In this document: positions 33,552 through 42,348 of the stretch, one piece after another | Layout: every line of letters begins with the position of its first letter | Numbering within the stretch: position 1 is the first letter of the stretch | Assembly: GCF_019316905.1 (NCBI RefSeq) | Contig: NZ_CP079216.1 | Location: forward strand, 2,666,001 to 2,730,000 | Origin: Tessaracoccus palaemonis | Lineage (GTDB): Bacteria; Actinomycetota; Actinomycetes; Propionibacteriales; Propionibacteriaceae | Direction of reading: 5' to 3' | Length of the DNA: 64,000 nucleotides | Made by a program: the position numbers and the translations under genes | The notes under the pieces: model-generated | Told to the model about the DNA's origin: nothing | Seen by the model: only the letters and a program-made list of their open reading frames with translations | Database searches by the model: none

Positions 33552-33614
33552 GGGGTCCTTCACGGGCACCAACCTACGCTGCGGGTCGGCGGCGCCGCAC
33601 TCTAGGATCGGTGC

Positions 33615-34607
33615 ATGCGCGACGTGGTTGACGAACTGATCTGGGACGAGGCACCGAAGCAGGCTTCGGCCGTGGCGGTGTTCGATGCCCCCGAACTGGT
33701 GGCCGACGCGCTCACCCTGACCCCCGACGTCCGCGTGTTCTGCGACGACTGGCGCGACGCAGCCCTCGTCGACCCCGACCTCCTCGTCGAGCACCCCGAC
33801 GACCTGCACGGCGTCGACGTCGTGCTCTCCCGACTCCCGAAGTCGCTCGCCGCCCTCGACGAGCAGGCCGCGTCCGTGCAGGGCGCGCCCGACGTGACGT
33901 TCGTCGGCGGGGCCCGCATCAAGCACCTGAACCGCAGCATGAACGAGGTGCTGAACAAGCACTTCGCCGCCGTCGCCGCGTCGCTCGGCCGCTCCAAGTC
34001 TCGCGTGCTGCGCGCCTGGGGACCGGAGAACCAGGAGTCCGACTGGCCCAAGGTGCGCATGCACGATGACTTCGGCTTCGCGGTCGCGGCGCACGGGTAC
34101 ACGTTCGGCGGCACGAAGATCGATCCCGGCTCCCGGCTCCTGATGATGGCGCTGGCCGGCGGGGGCCGGACGCCCGGCCTCGAGGCCGACGACGTGCTGG
34201 ACTTCGGCTGCGGCAACGGCACGCTCTCCATGCGCCTGGCGAAGGACGGACTCAACGTCAGCGCGCGCGACATCAGCTGGTCGGCCGTCGCGGGCACGTC
34301 CGTCGCGGCGGAGGTCAACGGGCTCGACGTCGACGCGTCCTGGGGCGCCGGGCTGGACGGCTTCAAGGACGATTCCTTCGACGCCATCGTCACCAATCCC
34401 CCGTTCCACCAGGGCGTGGCCAAGGACACCACCGACACGCTCGCCATGTTCGATGATGCCCGTCGCGTCCTGCGCCCAGGCGGCCAGCTCTGGTGCGTGT
34501 TCAACTCGCACCTGCCCTACCGTCGAGAGCTGAACGTCCGCCTCGGGCAGACCCAGGTGGCGGCACAGGATCCCAACTTCACCGTGACGGTGACCACGCT
34601 GCGCTGA
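33615..34607 (+). CDS. RsmC/RlmG-like rRNA guanine-N2 methyltransferase
   Basis: A 330-residue two-domain methyltransferase. The N-terminal half (to about residue 170) is a degenerate Rossmann domain. The C-terminal half holds the SAM-binding motif VLDFGCGNGTLSMRLAKDG and the catalytic NPPFHQG typical of RsmC and RlmG, enzymes that methylate a guanine N2 in 16S or 23S rRNA. Which rRNA position is modified cannot be decided here. It is divergent from cobU, with 63 bases between the starts. Intergenic repeats begin at its stop codon. Confidence 0.88.
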   Translation: MRDVVDELIWDEAPKQASAVAVFDAPELVADALTLTPDVRVFCDDWRDAALVDPDLLVEHPDDLHGVDVVLSRLPKSLAALDEQAASVQGAPDVTFVGGARIKHLNRSMNEVLNKHFAAVAASLGRSKSRVLRAWGPENQESDWPKVRMHDDFGFAVAAHGYTFGGTKIDPGSRLLMMALAGGGRTPGLEADDVLDFGCGNGTLSMRLAKDGLNVSARDISWSAVAGTSVAAEVNGLDVDASWGAGLDGFKDDSFDAIVTNPPFHQGVAKDTTDTLAMFDDARRVLRPGGQLWCVFNSHLPYRRELNVRLGQTQVAAQDPNFTVTVTTLR

Positions 34608-34963
34608 CCGGCTCGCCGAGCCCACCGGTTCCCTGAGCCCCACCGGTCCCCTGAGCCTGTCGAAGGGCCTGAGCCTGTCGAAGGGCCTGAGCCTGTCGAA
34701 GGGTCGCACCCACGCATCGCCCTCTCGCTCCGCTCGAGGCACCTCGACGAGCTCGGCGACCCGTGTATCCCTGAGCCCCACCGGTTCCCTGAGCCCGGTC
34801 GGAGACTGAGCCCCACCGGTCCCCTGAGCCTGTCGAAGGGCCTGAGCCTGTCGAAGGGTCGCACCCACGCATCGCCCTCTCGCTCCGCTCGAGGCACCTC
34901 GACGAGCTCGGTGACCCGTGTATCCCTGAGCCGCCCCGGTTCCCTGAGCCCGGTCGGAGACTG
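34608..34963. repeat. Repeat cluster left of the insertion sequence
   Basis: No gene is visible. The stretch is made of units such as CCTGAGCCTGTCGAAGGG (several copies), a CTCTCGCTCCGCTCGAGGCA segment, and two copies of the phrase GAGCCCGGTCGGAGACTG. The second copy is cut by the insertion sequence that follows. It continues on the other side at 36402. Confidence 0.8.
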
Positions 34964-36401
34964 GTCAAGTCCCGTGGTGTGGTGTCATTCCGTTGCTTCC
35001 TGTTGGTGGGTGATGGTCAGGCGGTGAGGTAGAGCTCGTGGTGGGCGGGTTCGGTGTGTTCGTGGAGGGTGTGGACGAGTTTGCGCATGGAGATGTCGGA
35101 GAAGTAGCGGCGTTCGCCGTAAGACCATTCCTCGTGCTGCTCCTGGAGGACGGCGCCGATGAGGCGGGTCACGGAGTCGCGGTCGGGGAAGATCTGGACG
35201 ACGTCGGCGCGTCGTTTGATCTCCCGGTTGAGGCGCTCGATGGGGTTGTTCGACCAGACCTTTTGCCAGTGCTCGCGCGGCAGCGTCGCGAACCCGGTCA
35301 GGTCCGCTTCGGCGGCCTCGAGCATCGCGGTGACCTCGGGAAACGCGGAGCGGAGGCTGTCGGTGACGGCCTTGTATTGCGCGATCACGGTTTGGGTCGT
35401 GGTCTGCGCGAAGATCGTGGAGATCAGCGCGTTGACCGGTTTCGAGTGGGCCGATCCGAGGCGTTGAGTTACGTTGCGGGCGAAGTGGACCCGGCATCTC
35501 TGCCACCCCGCTCCGGGCAGGATCGCTTTCACTGCCGCTTTCAGTCCGGCGTGCGCGTCGCTGGTGACCAGGGTCACCCCGAGCGGGTCCGCATCGGTGG
35601 CGACCTTGAGGCCACGGTCGCGCAGCGAGCGGAGGAACTCGGTCCAGAAGTCGGTGGTCTCCGCGTCACCGAGCGCCATCCCGAGGATCTCGCGTCGGCC
35701 CTCACCAGAGACTCCGGTCGCGACGACCAGTGCTTGGGAGACGACCCGGCCGCGGTGGCGGACGTCGAGGTAGGTGGCGTCGAGGAACAGGTACGGGAAC
35801 CAGGTGTGATCGAGTCTGCGGTGCAGGAACTCGTGGACTGCCTCGTCGATCTCGCCGCAGATCCGCGACACCGTCGAGCGGGAGATGCCGGTGTCGTTGC
35901 CGAGCGCACGGATCAGGTGCTCGACCTTCCGGGTCGAGACCCCGTCGATCCAGGCCTGGCAGATCACCGCGTAGAGGGCCTTATCGACCCGCCGCCGCGG
36001 GTGCAACAGAGACGGGAAGAACGACCCTTCCCGCAGCTTCGGGATCTGCAGGTCGACCTCCCCGGCCGGGGTCGCGAGGACCTTCGGGCGCGTGCCGTTG
36101 CGGCGGGTGGTCCGTTCCGGGGTGCGCTCGTAACGGGCGGCGCCGATCTTCGCGGTCGCTTCCGCGTCGACAAGGTCTTGCAGGCCGGCCTGCAGCATCC
36201 GGCGGAACACGTCCTGATGCGCGAGGTCGGGATCGGCGAGAACTTCACCGATCAGGGTCGAAAGGGCAGACTGGTACTGGGTCATCGTGGGATCTCTGCT
36301 TTGCTTCTTGCCGGAAACAACTGGTCATCCCACGATGGCCCTTCAACGTCCACGACGACGAGAACCCCCACAGGATTGACACCACGCTATGGGACTCACC
36401 C
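34964..36401 (-). mobile_element. IS256-family insertion sequence
   Basis: An element of about 1438 bases with one transposase gene. Its ends are imperfect inverted repeats sharing AGTCCC and GTGGTGTCA (left end from about 34968, right end to about 36396). It is flanked by a 9-base direct repeat CGGAGACTG at 34955-34963 and 36402-36410, the target duplication size expected for IS256. Removing the element and one repeat restores a phrase found intact at 34791-34810. The exact outer ends are uncertain by one or two bases. Confidence 0.88.
35017..36285 (-). CDS. IS256-family (mutator-like) transposase
   Basis: A full-length 422-residue transposase. The DDE residues are visible as D169 (LFLDATYLDVR), D243 (TSDAHAGLKAAV) and E350 (NNPIERLNREIKRR). 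The usual Cys/His positions CRVHFARNV also match the family. It cuts and pastes its own element. The reading frame is intact, and the flanking duplication and inverted repeats are clean, so the element may still be active or was inserted recently. Confidence 0.95.
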   Translation of the reverse strand: MTQYQSALSTLIGEVLADPDLAHQDVFRRMLQAGLQDLVDAEATAKIGAARYERTPERTTRRNGTRPKVLATPAGEVDLQIPKLREGSFFPSLLHPRRRVDKALYAVICQAWIDGVSTRKVEHLIRALGNDTGISRSTVSRICGEIDEAVHEFLHRRLDHTWFPYLFLDATYLDVRHRGRVVSQALVVATGVSGEGRREILGMALGDAETTDFWTEFLRSLRDRGLKVATDADPLGVTLVTSDAHAGLKAAVKAILPGAGWQRCRVHFARNVTQRLGSAHSKPVNALISTIFAQTTTQTVIAQYKAVTDSLRSAFPEVTAMLEAAEADLTGFATLPREHWQKVWSNNPIERLNREIKRRADVVQIFPDRDSVTRLIGAVLQEQHEEWSYGERRYFSDISMRKLVHTLHEHTEPAHHELYLTA

Positions 36402-36873
36402 CGGAGACTGAGCCGCCCCGGTTCCCTGAGCCTGTCGAAGGGCCCTGAGCTTGTCGAAGGGTCGCGCCCAGGCACCGCCCCTCGAAGTCCACGCCCCCTT
36501 CCCGTGCATAACTGTGGCCAGAGCCGCAGCACCCGGATATATGCGACGCGCTTCGGACCAGGCCACAGTTGTGCACGCCCTGTCCGGTCGCCCGCTCGAG
36601 GCGTGTCGAAGCGCCTGAGCTGAGCCCGTCGAAGTGCATGTGCTGAGCCCGACGAAGTGCCTGAGCTGAGCCCGACGAAGCGCCTGAGCTGAGCCCGTCG
36701 AAGTGCATGTGCTGAAGCCTGTCGAAGCGCTCGACGACCCGGCGCGACGGAACCCCTTGCCATCCCGCCATCGGCCCTCCGACCGACCTAGATCACCAAT
36801 ATCGATTCCGCCAGGAGTCTTAGCAGCCCATCAGCCGACTCACAGGATTCACATAGACTCGCAGGGTTTCATA
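36402..36873. repeat. Repeat cluster right of the insertion sequence
   Basis: No gene is visible before the protease start. It holds GAGCCTGTCGAAGGG-type repeats, then a hairpin, then about six short units such as GAGCCCGTCGAAGTGC or GAGCCCGACGAAGCGC between 36610 and 36735. The promoter of the downstream protease gene must lie in the last 130 bases; no convincing box was picked out. Confidence 0.75.
36504..36576. repeat. Large hairpin inside the repeat cluster
   Basis: Arms GTGCATAACTGTGGCC and GGCCACAGTTGTGCAC pair at 15 of 16 positions (the exception is a G-U pair) around a 41-base loop. It resembles in style the hairpin found in the LigT-like gene but shares no arm sequence with it. Confidence 0.55.
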
Positions 36874-36879
36874 GTGGAC

Positions 36880-38394
36880 ATGAGCAACGAGCAGCACCCG
36901 AACCCCTGGAGCCGCGAGGCGTGGAGCACGTCCGGCACCCCCCGCGAGTCGGCCCCGCAGCAGCAGTGGGCCGCACAGGGTGACGCCGCGCATCAGCCGC
37001 AGCAGGCGACGCCGCCCCAGCAGCAAGCGACACAGCAGCAGCCCTCACAGGCATCCGCATCGATCAACGAGCCGACGCTCAACCTCACCTCGCAGCAGGG
37101 CTACCCCACCAGCGGCCCCGACGCTCAGCAGGGCTACCCCACCAGCAACCCCGGCTACCAGCCGGTTGGCCCCTTCGGCCAGCCGCAGGCGACCGCCGGG
37201 ACGCAGACCAAGACCCGTTCCAAGGGCCGCAGCAAGGTGGCGGGCGTGCTCGCGCTCGCGCTCCTCGCCGTCGGCGCGGGCGGCGGGGCCGGCTACGCGG
37301 CGACTCAGCTCGGCGGCTCGACATCCGCCTCGGGCGTCACGACCACCGTCGTGCAGGCGGACGCCTCGAACCCGAACTGGACCACCGTCGCGGAGGCCGC
37401 CACACAGTCCGTCGTCGCGATCGACGTGGTCAGCTCCTCTGGCGAGGCCCAGGGCTCGGGCGTCGTGATCGACGCCGAGGGCTACATCGTGACCAACAAC
37501 CACGTCGTGTCCGGCATGAGCGGTGCGACGATCACGGTGCTCCTCAACAACGTGTCCTACGCGGCGACCATCGTCGGCACCGACCCGTCGACCGACCTCG
37601 CGGTCATCAAGATGGACAACCCGCCGAAGGACCTCGCCGTGATGTCGTACGGCGACAACACGGCCCTCTCGGTCGGCGACCCGGTGATGGCGATCGGCAA
37701 CCCGCTCGGCCTCTCCGACACCGTCACCACCGGCATCGTGTCGGCCCTCAACCGGCCCGTCACCACCGAGGCCGTGACCGATGACACGACCACCGAGTCC
37801 CAGACGCAGGTGCCCCAGAACGGCAACAACCCGTTCGGCGGCCAACAGCAACAGCAACAGAACCAGAGCGCGACCACCTCCACCAGCGAGACGGTCGTGA
37901 CGGCGGCCATCCAGACCAACGCGGCGATCAACCCTGGCAATTCCGGCGGCGCTCTCGTGAACACCTCGGGTGAGCTCGTCGGCATCACCAGCTCGATCGC
38001 GACGCTCTCCTCGTCCTCGTCGAGCGAGTCGTCCTCCGGCAACATCGGCATCGGCTTCGCGATCGGCTCCGACCAGGTCAAGTACGTCGTCGACCAGCTC
38101 ATCGCCAACGGCACCGCCGAGCACCCGCAACTCGGTGTCACCGCCACCGACGTGACCGGCACCGGCCAGCAGGGCGCGCAGATCGTGTCCGTGACCGAGG
38201 GTTCGGGCGCGGCGGAGGCTGGCCTCGAGGCGGGCGACGTCGTCACCGCCGTCAACGGGAACGCGGTCTCCTCGACCGAGTCGCTCGTCGCGCTCGTCAG
38301 GGCCGGCCAGGTCGACAAGCCCATGACGCTCACCGTGATCCGCAACGGCACGGAGCAGGACGTGTCGGTGACCCCGACCGCCGCCGCCAACTGA
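36880..38394 (+). CDS. HtrA/DegP-like membrane-anchored serine protease with PDZ domain
   Basis: A protein of about 504 residues. A Gln/Pro-rich cytoplasmic segment comes first, then one membrane helix (about residues 118-140). A trypsin-like domain follows with the triad His 208 (VTNNHVV), Asp 239 (STDLAVIKMD) and Ser 355 (NPGNSGGALV), then a PDZ domain from about 425 (PQLGVTATDV, GDVVTAVNGNAVSS). HtrA proteins degrade misfolded envelope proteins. A Gln/Asn-rich insertion (about 305-340) lies between Asp and Ser, in a region that is a surface loop in the family. GTG at 36874 is an equally possible start because AGGG fits it better. Confidence 0.92.
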   Translation: MSNEQHPNPWSREAWSTSGTPRESAPQQQWAAQGDAAHQPQQATPPQQQATQQQPSQASASINEPTLNLTSQQGYPTSGPDAQQGYPTSNPGYQPVGPFGQPQATAGTQTKTRSKGRSKVAGVLALALLAVGAGGGAGYAATQLGGSTSASGVTTTVVQADASNPNWTTVAEAATQSVVAIDVVSSSGEAQGSGVVIDAEGYIVTNNHVVSGMSGATITVLLNNVSYAATIVGTDPSTDLAVIKMDNPPKDLAVMSYGDNTALSVGDPVMAIGNPLGLSDTVTTGIVSALNRPVTTEAVTDDTTTESQTQVPQNGNNPFGGQQQQQQNQSATTSTSETVVTAAIQTNAAINPGNSGGALVNTSGELVGITSSIATLSSSSSSESSSGNIGIGFAIGSDQVKYVVDQLIANGTAEHPQLGVTATDVTGTGQQGAQIVSVTEGSGAAEAGLEAGDVVTAVNGNAVSSTESLVALVRAGQVDKPMTLTVIRNGTEQDVSVTPTAAAN

Positions 38395-38467
38395 CCCGCA
38401 TCAGGCTTCATCGTCGACGAGAGGAGACAGGTTGGCAGGAACTTCGTTGAGAATCTCCCTGTGTGAG

Positions 38468-38490
38468 AGCCGCGCCTTCGGGCGCGGCTT
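38468..38490 (+). terminator. Rho-independent terminator after the protease gene
   Basis: An eight-base GC stem (GCCGCGCC and complement) with a stable TTCG tetraloop, followed directly by TTT. It lies 74 bases past the protease stop and about 56 bases before the serB start. Confidence 0.75.
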
Positions 38491-38545
38491 TCGCCGTTTC
38501 CGGGCGCGACGGGGACGCGGATCGGGCCCCGGCTAGGCTCTCAGC

Positions 38546-39412
38546 ATGGAGATCCGCGTGACCTTGGCCGCCATGGGCCCCATTCCCGCCTCGCTGGTGG
38601 CGCTCGTCCCCCAGTCCGAGCAGGTCATCAGCGATGAGACGCTGTACGGCCAACGCATCAGCGTCTTCACCGAGCACGACGACCCGGAGCAGCTGCTGGC
38701 AGCCCTTCGCTCCGTCGCCGGGAACGTGGCCGTGGGCGTCGTGTCCGGTCCCATCGCGCGCCACTCGGCACAGCTCCTGATGATGGACGTCGACTCCACC
38801 CTGACCACCACCGAGGCCATCGACCTGCTCGCCGGCCACGCCGGCGTCGGCGACGAGGTGGCCGAGATCACCGAGCGCGCCATGCGCGGGGAGCTGGACT
38901 TCGGCGAGTCGCTGCGCGAGCGCGTCGCCACCATGGAAGGCCTGCCAGTCAGCGTGTTCGACGACGTGTTCCCCGCCATGACCCTGACGCCCGGCGCCGT
39001 CGAGCTCATCGCCGCGGCCCGGCAGGCCGGGGCGCGGGTCGGGGTCACCTCCGGCGGTTTCACGCACCTCGTCGGGCCGCTGGCCGAGCAGTTGGGCCTG
39101 GACTTCTCCAACGCGAACCAGCTCGAGACCGCCGTCGTCGACGGCCGCGAGGTGCTGACGGGCCGCGTCGTCGGCACCATCGTCGACCGCGACCAGAAGG
39201 CCCGCGACCTGCTGCGGTTCGCCGACGAGTCCGGCGTCGACCCCGGCATGGCCGTCGCGGTGGGCGACGGGGCCAACGATCTGGGTATGTTCGCCGCTGC
39301 TGGTCTCTCCGTCGCGTACTGCGCGAAGCCCGTCACCGCGGCCGCCGCGGACGTGGCGATCGGCTTTCCGCGGCTGGACGCCGTCGCCGCGTTCGCTTTT
39401 CGTACCGACTAG
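38546..39412 (+). CDS. serB: Phosphoserine phosphatase
   Basis: A 288-residue HAD phosphatase that makes serine from phosphoserine. The N-terminal 75 residues resemble the ACT-like regulatory part of SerB. The catalytic domain shows motif I MMDVDSTLTTTEAIDLLAGH (two Asp of DxD), motif II VGVTSGGFTHLVGPLA, the Lys of RDQKARDL, and motif IV AVGDGANDLGMFAAAGLSVA. All catalytic residues are present and the length is normal for the two-domain form. It stands alone between two terminators or hairpins. Confidence 0.93.
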   Translation: MEIRVTLAAMGPIPASLVALVPQSEQVISDETLYGQRISVFTEHDDPEQLLAALRSVAGNVAVGVVSGPIARHSAQLLMMDVDSTLTTTEAIDLLAGHAGVGDEVAEITERAMRGELDFGESLRERVATMEGLPVSVFDDVFPAMTLTPGAVELIAAARQAGARVGVTSGGFTHLVGPLAEQLGLDFSNANQLETAVVDGREVLTGRVVGTIVDRDQKARDLLRFADESGVDPGMAVAVGDGANDLGMFAAAGLSVAYCAKPVTAAAADVAIGFPRLDAVAAFAFRTD

Positions 39413-39475
39413 CGGTCATTTCGTCCACACAATGAACCAGACGCCCCCGATTGAATCTTGCCAATGGTGATTTGA

Positions 39476-39503
39476 GCGCCCCCGACATGTTGTCTGGGGG
39501 CGC
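39476..39503 (+). terminator. Hairpin between serB and the CoA-transferase gene
   Basis: Stem GCGCCCCC plus GACA pairing with TGTC and GGGGGCGC. A short loop and one bulged base interrupt it, and no U-run follows. It may end serB transcription or lie in the leader of the next gene. Confidence 0.4.
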
Positions 39504-39548
39504 CCGCTAGGGTTGGGCACAGCACCGCGATCTCTTCAAGGAGGACAG

Positions 39549-41063
39549 ATGTCAGGTCGCATCCACAGCGAACTGTTCAAGAGCAAGGTCATGTCGGCAC
39601 AGGACGCTGCCGCACTCGTCCAGAACGGCTGGAACATCGGCTTCTCCGGGTTCACCGGCGCCGGCTACCCGAAGGAGTTCCCGGTCGCGCTGGCCGACGT
39701 CATCAACGCGGCCCACGACCGCGGTGAAGAGTTCAAGGTCGGCGTGTGGACCGGCGCCTCGACGGCCCCCGAGCTCGACGGAGCGCTCGCGCGGACCGGC
39801 GGCGTCTCGTACCGCGCCCCCTACCAGTCCGACCCGGACATGCGCAAAGCCATCAACACGGGCGTCACGTACTACCAGGACATCCATCTGTCCCACATGG
39901 CACCTCAGGTCTTCCAGGGCTTCCTCGGCCCCCTCGACCTCGCCGTCGTGGAGGCCAGCGGCATCGACGCCGACGGCAACATCATCCCGTCGTCGTCGGT
40001 CGGCATGAACCGCACGTACCTCGAGTACGCGAAGCACATCATCATCGAGGTCAACGAGTGGCAGTCCGAGGATCTCTTCGGCATGCACGACATCTACTAC
40101 CCGATCGGCGCCCTGCCGCCGCGCCGCGCGCCCATCCCGCTGATCAACCCCGGTGACCGCATCGGCGACCAGGTCATGCGCATCAAGTCGGAGAAGGTCA
40201 TCGGCGTCATCGTCACGGACGATCCCGACCGCAACTCGCCCTTCAAGCCGCTCGATGACGACTCCCGCGCGATCGCGAACAACCTGCTCGACTTCCTGAG
40301 CAACGAGGTGAAGCAGGGTCGACTGCCCAAGAACCTCCTCCCGCTGCAGTCCGGCGTCGGAAACATCGCCAACGCGGTCCTCGCTGGCCTGCTCGACGGC
40401 CCGTTCGAGCGCCTGACCTCCTACACCGAGGTCATCCAGGACGGCATGGTCGACCTGCTCGACTCCGGCAAGCTCACCGTCGCCTCGGCCACCGCGTTCT
40501 CGCTGTCCCCCGAGGCCGCGCACCGCATGAACGAGAACGCCGCGAAGTACCGCGAGAAGATCGTCCTGCGCCCGCAGGACGTCTCGAACCACCCCGAGGT
40601 CATCCGTCGACTCGGCGTCATCGCCTGCAACGGCATGATCGAGGCCGACATCTACGGCAACGTGAACTCCACCCACGTCATGGGTTCGCGCATGCAGAAC
40701 GGCATCGGCGGCTCGGGCGACTTCACCCGCAACGGCTGGATCTCCTCGTTCGTGACCCCGTCGACGGCGAAGGGCGGCGCGATCTCCTGCATCGTCCCGA
40801 TGGTCAACCACGTCGACCACACGGAGCACGACGTCCAGGTCATCATCACCGAGCAGGGTCTCGCCGACCTCCGCGGCCTGGCTCCCCGCCAGCGCGCCCA
40901 GGTCATCATCGAGAACTGCGCGCACCCTGACTACAAGGAACCCCTGCGCGAGTACGTGAAGTTCGCGGCAACCAAGGCCAACGGGCAGCACACCCCGCAC
41001 GACCTCGCCACCGCCCTCGGCTGGCACGTGCGCTTCCTCGAGACCGGCACCATGCAGGCCTGA
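39549..41063 (+). CDS. Succinyl-CoA:acetate/propionate CoA-transferase
   Basis: A 504-residue family I CoA-transferase of the acetyl-CoA hydrolase/Cat1/AarC type. Key parts are NIGFSGFTGAGYPKEFPVAL near the start, VEASGIDADGNIIPSSSVGM, LPLQSGVGNIANAVLAGLL, the catalytic-Glu segment LTSYTEVIQDGMVDLL, GSRMQNGIGGSGDFTRN and the closing ITEQGLADLRGLAPRQRA. It moves CoA between succinyl-CoA and acetate or propionate. In propionic-acid bacteria this links the methylmalonyl-CoA cycle to propionate release. AAGGAGGA precedes the ATG, and a strong terminator follows, so it is probably a single, well-expressed gene. Confidence 0.92.
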   Translation: MSGRIHSELFKSKVMSAQDAAALVQNGWNIGFSGFTGAGYPKEFPVALADVINAAHDRGEEFKVGVWTGASTAPELDGALARTGGVSYRAPYQSDPDMRKAINTGVTYYQDIHLSHMAPQVFQGFLGPLDLAVVEASGIDADGNIIPSSSVGMNRTYLEYAKHIIIEVNEWQSEDLFGMHDIYYPIGALPPRRAPIPLINPGDRIGDQVMRIKSEKVIGVIVTDDPDRNSPFKPLDDDSRAIANNLLDFLSNEVKQGRLPKNLLPLQSGVGNIANAVLAGLLDGPFERLTSYTEVIQDGMVDLLDSGKLTVASATAFSLSPEAAHRMNENAAKYREKIVLRPQDVSNHPEVIRRLGVIACNGMIEADIYGNVNSTHVMGSRMQNGIGGSGDFTRNGWISSFVTPSTAKGGAISCIVPMVNHVDHTEHDVQVIITEQGLADLRGLAPRQRAQVIIENCAHPDYKEPLREYVKFAATKANGQHTPHDLATALGWHVRFLETGTMQA

Positions 41064-41077
41064 TCGACGAGACAGCC

Positions 41078-41116
41078 GAGTGCCCCACCGCAGCCGCGGT
41101 GGGGCACTCGTGTTTT
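41078..41116 (+). terminator. Strong terminator after the CoA-transferase gene
   Basis: A perfect 14-base stem (GAGTGCCCCACCGC and complement) with an AGCC loop, followed by GTGTTTT, starting 15 bases past the stop codon. Confidence 0.9.
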
Positions 41117-41457
41117 CAGCAAGAACTGCGCGCACGCGGAATGCAAGGACCCTGACGAGGCACTCCCCCACGACTTTCGAGCAGTGCCCACTTCTCCCCG
41201 GTCGTGCGTCGAGAATCGCCCAACGCCTGGTGGCGCGTCGGTCTGGCCCGTCAGGCGGTGAGCGCTTTTCGGGACCGGACCGGGGAGAACCGACCAATGC
41301 CCGTTTTTCGTGATCAGCCCGGAGGCATTGGGTTGGGTCCGTAGGCACCGCAACCCAGGCCTGGAGGCGCTGCGGGGTCAGAGCGGGAGGCGAGCGGGGT
41401 TTGCCGCTGCGGCGTCACCTTGGTAGACGGCGCGACGAAGGGGAGGCGACCGGCGTT
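41117..41457. other. Intergenic stretch without a convincing gene
   Basis: No gene supported. Two inverted pairs are present: TTCTCCCCGGTC (41192) with its complement at 41278, and CCAATGCC (41294) with GGCATTGG (41324). They may be remnants of a structured or mobile sequence. Open frames here are short and lack ribosome sites. Confidence 0.5.
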
Positions 41458-41485
41458 TGGCCCAGCCGGGGCCGTGGTCTAGACT
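41458..41485 (+). promoter_or_regulatory. Possible promoter of the marC-like gene
   Basis: TTGCCC and TAGACT separated by 16 bases resemble -35 and -10 elements of a housekeeping promoter. A transcript from here would carry a leader of about 130 bases. Not proven. Confidence 0.3.
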
Positions 41486-41516
41486 GGGCCTCTGACCACC
41501 TCCGGGTGTGTCTTAC

Positions 41517-41571
41517 ATCACCCTCGCCAGGGTGATTGAGATGGGCCGAGCGCACCACCGCTCGGCCCATC
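41517..41571 (+). promoter_or_regulatory. Two tandem hairpins in the marC-like leader
   Basis: First stem ATCACCCT / AGGGTGAT with a CGCC loop; second a perfect 13-base stem GATGGGCCGAGCG / CGCTCGGCCCATC with loop CACCAC. They end 51 bases before the ATG. No U-run follows, so a terminator is unlikely. A regulatory leader or processed RNA is possible; no known riboswitch class was recognised. Confidence 0.45.
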
Positions 41572-41622
41572 GCCTTGCCCGGACGAGATTCGTCCGTCGA
41601 GCGCGACTAGGAGCCCCGCCGC

Positions 41623-42216
41623 ATGGAGATCATGCTCACCGCCGGAATGACCTTCCTCCTGATCATGGATCCCCTCGGCAACGTGCCGCTGTTCCTCACG
41701 TCGCTGCGCAAGACAAGCCCCGAGCGTCGCCAGTGGGTGATCCTCCGAGAGTGCCTGATCGCGCTGCTGGTGATGGTGGTCTTCGTGTTCGCCGGCAAGG
41801 GGCTGCTGACCGTCCTCCACATCGACGAGGCGGCCCTGAAGGCCGCGGGCGGCGTGATCCTGATGCTCATCGCCATCCGGATGGTGTTCCCCACCCCCGA
41901 GAAGAGCCTCAAGGAGCCCGTCACGCACGAGGAGCCCTTCATCGTGCCGCTGGCCGTGCCGTACGTCGCGGGACCGTCGCTGCTGGCCATGATCGTGGTA
42001 TTCGTGAGCCAGGACCCCGACAACGTGCCCTGGTACCTCGGCGGCCTGGTCATCTCCTGGCTGGTCACCACCGTGACCCTGTACTTCTCCGGGTTCCTGC
42101 AGCGGGTCGTGGGCACCCGCGCGCTGGTCGCGGTCGAGCGGCTGATGGGCATGATCCTCGTCCTGCTGTCCGTGCAGATGATGTTCGAGGGAACCAAGGC
42201 ATTCTTCATGGCCTGA
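41623..42216 (+). CDS. MarC family integral membrane protein
   Basis: A 197-residue protein with six predicted membrane helices and the MarC/YhgN features LIMDPLGNVPLFL near the start, KAAGGVILMLIAIRMVF in the middle, VPLAVPYVAGPSLLAMIVVF, and RLMGMILVLLSVQMMFEG at the end. The family was once linked to multiple antibiotic resistance, but that role was withdrawn; its true function is unknown. The gene stands alone behind a long structured leader. Confidence 0.9.
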   Translation: MEIMLTAGMTFLLIMDPLGNVPLFLTSLRKTSPERRQWVILRECLIALLVMVVFVFAGKGLLTVLHIDEAALKAAGGVILMLIAIRMVFPTPEKSLKEPVTHEEPFIVPLAVPYVAGPSLLAMIVVFVSQDPDNVPWYLGGLVISWLVTTVTLYFSGFLQRVVGTRALVAVERLMGMILVLLSVQMMFEGTKAFFMA

Positions 42217-42348
42217 CAAGCCATTTCGACAACACGTCGACAGCCTGTTTTCAACCCTTTCTCGTTGCGGAAATGCCCTTGTGGCACGGCTGTTGCGGTA
42301 CATCGACCCCACCCCTGAGAAGGGAGGCGTGGTGTTGTTATCGTGACT

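Noticed and set aside
40931..41353. 140-codon minus-strand frame over the end of the CoA-transferase gene and its terminator
   Set aside because: It crosses a strong terminator hairpin, shows no family motif and has no ribosome site.
41517..41571. Riboswitch call for the tandem hairpins before the marC-like gene
   Set aside because: The stems do not match any class known to me (no yybP-ykoY, mini-ykkC or ydaO core). Kept only as an unassigned structured leader.
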